Source: CAZYCC01 sp964645985 (lineage in GTDB: Bacteria; Bacillota; Clostridia; Oscillospirales; CAG-272). From it: a stretch of DNA of 10,224 nt. Both the position numbers and the translations under genes were made by a program. The notes under the pieces were generated by a model, which saw only the letters and a program-made list of their open reading frames with translations, did no database searches and was not told the origin of the DNA. How positions within the stretch are numbered: position 1 is the first letter of the stretch; every line of letters begins with the position of its first letter. Positions 6,402-10,224 of this stretch are shown here, in pieces. Location of the stretch: the NCBI GenBank assembly GCA_964645985.1, contig CAZYCC010000054.1, positions 1 through 10,224 on the forward strand, read 5' to 3'.

Positions 6402-7313
6402 ATGAGCAAAATCGGGCGCCTCGGCGCGCACGTTCTTGCGGCGGAGATGACGAGCGGAGACCTTTCCTCCGGCGCGGTATCCGCCGCGAGCGCGGCGAAG
6501 GACTACGGAACTCTTCACAATCTGCGCTACGGGCGAGGTCTACTTGGCAAATATCTCGGGCAGTGGCGGCAGCAGGAGGTCGTTCTCTCGGACGGCAGCC
6601 GCGACATCGCAACGACCCTCACGTTAAACCCGCTTTACTACTACCCGACGCTTCTGCTCTGCTGCCTCATCGGGTATCTCCTTGGCAGCGTCAACTTCGC
6701 CATTCTCATCTCCGGGCGAAAATATCACGACGATGTGCGCGAGCACGGCAGCGGCAACGCCGGAATGACCAATATGTTGCGCACCTACGGCAAAAAGGCG
6801 GCGATTCTCACTTTTGTGGGCGACTTTCTGAAAGGAGCCGTTGCGGTGCTCATCGGGCTTTTTGCCGCGGGAGAGGTCTGCGCGTATCTTACCGGATTCT
6901 TCTGCATATTGGGGCATTCCTTCCCTATTTTTTCGCATTTCAAGGGAGGAAAGGGCGTCGCGACGACGGCGGGAGTGATCCTCGCGCTCGAACCGTGGGT
7001 CTTCCTTGTGCTGTTCGGCATCTTTCTCCTTGTCTTTTTTGTGACGAAATATGTTTCGCTCGCCTCGGTGATGGGGATGATTTTTTACCCGGTCGTCCTC
7101 AACGGGATGTACTTTAATTTTCTCCACCGTGACTTGAAGCCCCTCGCGAACACCCCCGGCTCGCCGCTCTCGCTGCCTTTGCTCATTGCCATCGCGATAG
7201 CGGTGCTCGTTGTGCTGCGCCACCGCGCCAATATCCTGCGGCTCTTCCGCCGCGAGGAGCCGAAAACCGACCTCACGCGCCTCTTCAAGAAGGGCAAAGA
7301 AGAGGAGCAGTGA
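6402..7313 (+). CDS. plsY: Glycerol-3-phosphate acyltransferase PlsY with N-terminal extension
   Basis: PlsY transfers the acyl group from acyl-phosphate to glycerol-3-phosphate, giving lysophosphatidic acid, the first committed step of phospholipid synthesis in the membrane. The family motifs are present in order: the GSVNFAILISG segment at residues 95-105, GSGNAGMTN at 116-124, DFLKG at 141-145, and LGHSFPIF with FKGGKG at 170-185. Several hydrophobic segments from ~81 to ~275 match a multi-pass protein. The predicted length is 303 residues, whereas PlsY is usually about 190-220. The excess is mainly an ~80-residue soluble-looking N-terminal segment before the first membrane helix, plus a charged C-terminal tail (KKGKEEEQ). 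The frame remains open upstream to 5964, but that part overlaps der and is Arg/His-rich. The gene follows der with a two-base gap and is followed by the acidic repeat gene after 43 bases. The enzyme call is firm; the role of the extension is unknown. Confidence 0.93.
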   Translation: MSKIGRLGAHVLAAEMTSGDLSSGAVSAASAAKDYGTLHNLRYGRGLLGKYLGQWRQQEVVLSDGSRDIATTLTLNPLYYYPTLLLCCLIGYLLGSVNFAILISGRKYHDDVREHGSGNAGMTNMLRTYGKKAAILTFVGDFLKGAVAVLIGLFAAGEVCAYLTGFFCILGHSFPIFSHFKGGKGVATTAGVILALEPWVFLVLFGIFLLVFFVTKYVSLASVMGMIFYPVVLNGMYFNFLHRDLKPLANTPGSPLSLPLLIAIAIAVLVVLRHRANILRLFRREEPKTDLTRLFKKGKEEEQ

Positions 7314-7343
7314 GGCGAAAACCCGCAATACCACAATTTCCAC

Positions 7344-7348
7344 GGAGG
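7344..7348 (+). promoter_or_regulatory. Ribosome-binding site that sets the acidic repeat protein start
   Basis: GGAGG lies eight bases before the ATG at 7357. The frame is open upstream to 7210, but that part overlaps plsY and is composition noise, so this site decides the start. It is one of the two cleanest Shine-Dalgarno sites in the window, with that of rpmF. Confidence 0.85.
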
Positions 7349-7356
7349 AACAAACT

Positions 7357-7800
7357 ATGGGTACCTTGAAGAAACTCAAGCGGAAGATGAAATTCGACCG
7401 CGACTGGCACAAGACGCTCCTGCGCTCCGGCAAAGACGAGATCCTCATCGATGTCGACGGAGACGGCGAGGCGGACATTGGTCTGTTTGACACGACCGGG
7501 AGCGGCGACGTCGACACGCTTGCGGTAGACCTCACCGGCGACGGCGAGTTCAACCTCTACCTCGGGGACACCGACGAGAACGGCGTCGCCGACGTCGTCC
7601 TCTACGGCGAGGACGGCGAGGAGCAGCTGCAGATCCTCGGTCTCGGCAAAGAAGTGGAGGACGCGATCACCGCCTCCATGGAGGTCGTGCGCGCCGCGCT
7701 TATCACCGGCGACTACATCGCCGATGCCTTAGACCAAGAGCTTGACGACCTCGATCGCCAGATCAAAGCAGTGCAAAAAGAATTGCGCAAGAGAAAATAA
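7357..7800 (+). CDS. Small acidic protein with four tandem 13-residue Asp/Gly repeats (calcium-loop-like), unknown function
   Basis: I do not recognise this 147-residue protein as a named family. Residues 1-28 are basic and probably helical. Residues 32-83 are four contiguous 13-residue units with no gaps, the first being DVDGDGEADIGLF. The consensus is D-x-[DT]-x-x-G-x-x-[DN]-x-x-x-hydrophobic, with alternating hydrophobic residues closing each unit. A partial fifth unit (GEDGEE) follows. These resemble the DxDGDG calcium loops of EF-hand-like, dockerin, thrombospondin-3 and FG-GAP proteins, but the spacing is not a canonical EF-hand. Residues 96-147 look helical, and residues ~122-147 are highly charged with a coiled-coil pattern ending in KELRKRK. 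There is no signal peptide or membrane segment, so it is probably cytoplasmic. It lies 43 bases after plsY with its own strong GGAGG and is probably in that operon. Calcium binding and beta-stacking of the repeats are inferences. Confidence 0.85.
   Translation: MGTLKKLKRKMKFDRDWHKTLLRSGKDEILIDVDGDGEADIGLFDTTGSGDVDTLAVDLTGDGEFNLYLGDTDENGVADVVLYGEDGEEQLQILGLGKEVEDAITASMEVVRAALITGDYIADALDQELDDLDRQIKAVQKELRKRK
7450..7605 (+). repeat. Four in-frame 39-bp coding repeats (13-residue Asp/Gly units)
   Basis: The four units encode residues 32-44, 45-57, 58-70 and 71-83 of the acidic protein. They are conserved at protein level (Asp at unit position 1, Gly at 6, Asp/Asn at 9, a hydrophobic residue or Gly at 13) but clearly diverged at DNA level, so they are old repeats under selection rather than a recent slippage product. 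Confidence 0.8.
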
Positions 7801-7962
7801 GCGCCGCCGCACATAGCGCAGAACACCGCGCGCCGCGCCCGGGGGTTTGTGCCGCACGCGCCGCGCCTCGCGCGTCGGTTGTCGTATGCCGCCCCGCGCT
7901 GCGGCCCTATCCCCGCGATTGCATCCCGCGGCATTTCCAAGCGATCCCTTGTCTCATTCCCG
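7801..7962. other. GC-rich intergenic region before the lipid kinase gene
   Basis: This is 162 bases without a supported gene. It contains a 10-bp direct repeat GCGCCGCGCC (7830-7839 and 7858-7867), which is probably a compositional effect. I find neither a clear terminator for the operon upstream nor a promoter for the kinase, so the kinase may be read from the plsY operon or from a promoter far from consensus. Confidence 0.45.
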
Positions 7963-8844
7963 ATGAAATCTGCGCTTTTGCTGATTAACCCGACGGCGGG
8001 GAAGAACAAGCCGAAGGCGGGGCTGTTCGCCCTTGAAAAACTGCTCTCGGAAGGGGATATTCTCGCCGCGTCCTACTTCACTCGCAAAGGAGGGGACGCC
8101 GCCGCGCGCGTGCGGCAGCTCGCTCCCGCCTTTGATCTTGTCATCTGCTGCGGCGGGGACGGCACCCTCAGCGAGACGGTCAACGGCCTGCTCTCCCTGC
8201 CGGAGGAAGACCGCCGCCCGATCGGCTACATCCCCTGCGGGACGACTAACGACTACGCGGCGACCCTCGGCATCCCGACCAAGGTGGAGAAGGCGGCGGC
8301 GATGATCACGGCGGGGCACACCCGCAGAATCGACGTCGGACACTTCAACGAGCGGTATTTCCACTATGTCGCGTCCTTCGGCGCGTTTACCAATGTCTCC
8401 TACGAGACGCCGCAGCAGGTGAAGAACTCCTTCGGTCACTTCGCCTACATCCTCGAGGCGGCGACGGCGCTCGGCACACTGCGCCCGCACGAGCTCTCCT
8501 ACCGCTGCGACGGCGAGAGCGGGCGTGGGGTCTTCCTCTTCGGCGCGGTCTCCAACACGACCTCGATCGGTGGGATCTACAAGCTGCCAAAGAAAGAGGT
8601 TGCGCTCGATGACGGCAAGCTCGAGCTCGTTCTCCTGCGCGAGAAGGCGGGCAATCCCGAGACGCTCTGGCGGCTCATTCAGCACCAGCTGCACGACGAC
8701 GAGAACATCGTCTTCCTGCACGGCAAGCAGATTACCCTTCGCGCGAAGGAGGCGATTCCCTACACGCTCGACGGTGAGTTTGGCGGGGAGGAGACGCTCG
8801 CGACGATCTCCTGCCATCCAAGCGCGATTGAGATATTCTGCTGA
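7963..8844 (+). CDS. Diacylglycerol kinase family lipid kinase (DagK/YegS type)
   Basis: This is a 293-residue soluble kinase that phosphorylates a lipid hydroxyl with ATP; diacylglycerol to phosphatidic acid is the likely reaction. The family motifs are clear: the opening LLLINPTAGK at residues 5-14, the nucleotide-binding CGGDGTLSETVNGL starting at residue 63 (GGDGT 64-68), and PCGTTNDYA from residue 91. A DGEFGGEE motif near residue 270 matches the conserved C-terminal DGE of the family. The length matches the usual ~290-310 residues. The frame is open for another 38 codons upstream, but those residues are Arg/Pro-rich and would displace the N-terminal beta strand, so the ATG at 7963 is preferred. 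No Shine-Dalgarno precedes it, only a pyrimidine-rich stretch. Together with plsY upstream it points to the phosphatidic acid pool. Other lipid substrates (sphingoid base, undecaprenol-like) cannot be excluded. A shared terminator follows ten bases after the stop. Confidence 0.92.
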   Translation: MKSALLLINPTAGKNKPKAGLFALEKLLSEGDILAASYFTRKGGDAAARVRQLAPAFDLVICCGGDGTLSETVNGLLSLPEEDRRPIGYIPCGTTNDYAATLGIPTKVEKAAAMITAGHTRRIDVGHFNERYFHYVASFGAFTNVSYETPQQVKNSFGHFAYILEAATALGTLRPHELSYRCDGESGRGVFLFGAVSNTTSIGGIYKLPKKEVALDDGKLELVLLREKAGNPETLWRLIQHQLHDDENIVFLHGKQITLRAKEAIPYTLDGEFGGEETLATISCHPSAIEIFC

Positions 8845-8853
8845 GCGCAAACA

Positions 8854-8885
8854 AAAACCCCGCCGGGCCTTGTCGGCGGGGTTTT
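8854..8885. terminator. Bidirectional intrinsic terminator between lipid kinase and ychF
   Basis: A perfect 12-bp stem, AAAACCCCGCCG (8854-8865) with CGGCGGGGTTTT (8874-8885), carries an eight-base loop GGCCTTGT. The GC core is flanked by A-run on the left and T-run on the right, so it reads as a terminator on both strands. It sits in the 50 bases between the two convergent stop codons and can end both transcripts. Confidence 0.93.
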
Positions 8886-8894
8886 GATTTCCCC

Positions 8895-10001
8895 TCACAC
8901 ATTGAAGCGGAAGACGACAACATCGCCGTCGCGCATCACATACTCTTTTCCCTCGCTGCGCAGAAGCCCCGCCTCGCGCACCGCGTTCATCGACCCGAGC
9001 CGTCGCAGATCCTCGAAAGCGACGATCTCGGCGCGGATAAATCCGCGCTCGAAGTCGCTGTGGATTTTGCCTGCCGCTTGGGGCGCGCGCGTCCCGCGCT
9101 TGATTGTCCAGGCTCGCACCTCTTTCGGCCCCGCCGTGAGGAAGCTAATGAGGCCCAGCAGGGCATAGCTCGCCGTGATCAGGCGGTCAAGGCCCGCGCG
9201 CGCGATGCCGAGGTCGGCAAGGAAGGTGGCTTTCTCCTCGCGCTCCATTGCGGCAAGCTCCGCCTCGATTTGCGCGCAGATAGGCAGGATTTCTCCGCCC
9301 TCCTCGCGCGCGCGCGCGGAGAGCGCGGTGAAATGGGGGTTGCTCTCTCCCCCGTCCGAGAGGTCCTCCTCGCCGAGGTTCGCTACATAAATGACAGGTT
9401 TCGCGCTGAGCAGCGGCAGCTCGGCGAAGAGCGCGGCTTCCTTCTCGCTCATCGCGCGCGTGTGCGGATAGGCGCGCGCGCTCTTGCCGTCCTGCAGGAA
9501 GGCGAGTAGCTCCTCAAGGAAGGCAAGCTCGCCCGCCGCCGCCTTATCTCCCTTGGCGAGCTTGCGCGTCTTTTCGGCGCGCCGCTCGAGCAGCTCGATG
9601 TCCGAGAGAATGAGCTCAAGGTCAATCGTTTCAACATCGCGCACCGGGTCGACCGACCCCTCGACGTGAATGATATTGTCGTCCTCGAAACAGCGCACGA
9701 CATGGACGAGCGCGTCCGCCTCGCGGATTCCCGCGAGGAAGCGGTTGCCGAGTCCCTCCCCCTTCGACGCGCCGCGCACCAGCCCCGCGATGTCCGCAAA
9801 CTCAACGAGCGCGGGCGTATATTTCTCGGGGTGGTACATCTGCGATAGGAAGTCGAGCCGCTCGTCCGGCACCGGCACGAGCCCGATATTCGGATCTATC
9901 GTGCAGAAAGGGTAGTTGGCGGACTGCGCGCCGCCGTTTGTCAGGGCGTTGAAAAGCGTCGACTTGCCGACATTCGGCAGCCCGACAATGCCGAGTTTCA
10001 T
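8895..10001 (-). CDS. ychF: Ribosome-binding ATPase YchF (Obg family)
   Basis: YchF is a universally conserved P-loop protein of the Obg/OLA1 group. It binds ribosomes, prefers ATP over GTP and is associated with stress and redox responses. The 368-residue length is normal (about 363-370). The P-loop GLPNVGKST is at residues 7-15, DIAGLVRGASKGEGLGN at 70-86, and the G4 position reads NLGE (208-211) in place of the GTP-specific NKxD, as expected for the ATP-preferring YchF type. The TGS domain covers about residues 283-366 and includes the segment around RAWTIKRGTRAPQAAGKIH. The frame extends 22 codons upstream of the chosen start, but MKLGIVGLPNVGKS is the typical N-terminus and GGAG (10008-10011 on the + strand map) lies six bases before it. 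The gene is convergent with the lipid kinase and driven by its own promoter. Confidence 0.97.
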   Translation of the reverse strand: MKLGIVGLPNVGKSTLFNALTNGGAQSANYPFCTIDPNIGLVPVPDERLDFLSQMYHPEKYTPALVEFADIAGLVRGASKGEGLGNRFLAGIREADALVHVVRCFEDDNIIHVEGSVDPVRDVETIDLELILSDIELLERRAEKTRKLAKGDKAAAGELAFLEELLAFLQDGKSARAYPHTRAMSEKEAALFAELPLLSAKPVIYVANLGEEDLSDGGESNPHFTALSARAREEGGEILPICAQIEAELAAMEREEKATFLADLGIARAGLDRLITASYALLGLISFLTAGPKEVRAWTIKRGTRAPQAAGKIHSDFERGFIRAEIVAFEDLRRLGSMNAVREAGLLRSEGKEYVMRDGDVVVFRFNV

Positions 10002-10149
10002 AAGCTGCTCCGAAAAAGCAAAGGAAAGGGGGCGCCCGCCTCGCAAGGCGCGCGCCGCGCTCCGCAAAGGTAAGAGAATCCCGCGCTCTCCCGCGAATAG
10101 GGGATGCTACGCGCCCGCCCCCGCCCCCGCGCGGCAGCGCATCTATTTT
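10002..10149 (-). other. Long GC-rich leader of ychF
   Basis: About 148 bases separate the predicted transcription start near 10149 from the ychF ATG. No gene is supported here. The leader is rich in G/C runs capable of pairing and ends with the GGAG ribosome-binding site at 10008-10011. I recognise no known riboswitch or leader-peptide pattern. Confidence 0.45.
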
Positions 10150-10155
10150 GAGGAA

Positions 10156-10184
10156 AGTATACCATATCCCGCGCGTTTTTGCAA
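10156..10184 (-). promoter_or_regulatory. Sigma-A promoter with extended -10 for ychF
   Basis: Read on the minus strand, TTGCAA (10179-10184, four of six -35 matches) is followed after 17 bases by TATACT (10156-10161, five of six). TGG directly before the -10 box gives the TGn extension. It lies in the only AT-rich patch upstream of ychF. The remaining 40 bases to the window edge hold no recognisable feature. Confidence 0.75.
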
Positions 10185-10224
10185 CGCAAAACGGCGCGAC
10201 AACCCGCCCGCGATGAAAATATTG

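Noticed and set aside
6624..7553. Reverse-strand open frame of 309 codons opposite plsY and the acidic gene
   Set aside because: It spans two real genes and the gap between them, with no recognisable domain.
7450..7605. Canonical EF-hand or dockerin domain in the acidic protein
   Set aside because: The 13-residue unit lacks the acidic residue at loop position 12 and the flanking helices of an EF-hand, and there is no paired dockerin arrangement.
7830..7867. 10-bp direct repeat GCGCCGCGCC as an attachment site or mobile-element end
   Set aside because: The word is pure G/C in a GC-rich stretch, and no integrase, transposase or tRNA is nearby.
7849..7962. Upstream start for the lipid kinase
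   Set aside because: The 38 extra residues are Arg/Pro-rich noise before the typical N-terminal strand LLLINPTAGK.
7954..8898. Reverse-strand open frame of 314 codons opposite the lipid kinase
   Set aside because: It mirrors the kinase codon pattern, its product is low-complexity and Arg/Glu/Val-rich, and the kinase frame carries all family motifs.
1..10224. CRISPR array, tRNA, rRNA, insertion sequence or defence system
   Set aside because: I looked on both strands and found no regularly spaced repeats, no tRNA-like TTC-arm in a cloverleaf context, no rRNA words and no transposase or nuclease genes.

Overview
The window is a GC-rich stretch of bacterial chromosome made of housekeeping genes. 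It suggests a GC-rich member of the Clostridia (Bacillota). The evidence is a DUF512/PDZ radical-SAM-like gene followed directly by der (EngA) and plsY, a YceD (DUF177)-rpmF pair with four-cysteine zinc-type L32, and a Na/Pi cotransporter fused to PhoU-like helices. This placement is inferred from family knowledge and gene order; no search was possible. I see no insertion sequence, phage gene, CRISPR array, tRNA or rRNA.

Layout, left to right: (1) 1-229, a pyrimidine-rich non-coding leader. (2) 230-2020 (+), Na/phosphate cotransporter with C-terminal PhoU-like domain. (3) 2021-2416, an intergenic region with a 12-bp tandem repeat, a 10-bp inverted repeat and a near-consensus sigma-A promoter. 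(4) 2417-3067 yceD and 3143-3328 rpmF (+). (5) 3329-3713, a 385-bp GC-rich intergenic region with a possible weak terminator. (6) 3714-5018 DUF512 protein, 5074-6399 der, 6402-7313 plsY and 7357-7800 a small acidic repeat protein, all (+) and closely spaced, probably one operon. (7) 7963-8844 (+), a diacylglycerol-kinase-family lipid kinase. (8) A symmetrical 12-bp-stem terminator at 8854-8885, shared with the convergent gene (9) ychF, 8895-10001 (-). ychF has a recognisable promoter at 10156-10184.

Functionally the window mixes ribosome and translation genes (yceD, rpmF, der, ychF) with phospholipid genes (plsY, lipid kinase) and phosphate uptake. PlsY makes lysophosphatidic acid and the lipid kinase may return diacylglycerol to phosphatidic acid, so the two could feed the same pool. 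Between them lies the least familiar gene: a 147-residue protein with no visible signal peptide, four back-to-back 13-residue Asp/Gly repeats resembling calcium-binding loops, a basic N-terminus and a charged C-terminal helix.

The points most worth a second look are the acidic repeat protein, an ~80-residue N-terminal extension on PlsY, and a split in translation starts. Five genes have no Shine-Dalgarno sequence and instead follow pyrimidine-rich tracts, while four others have clear GGAG/GGAGG sites.
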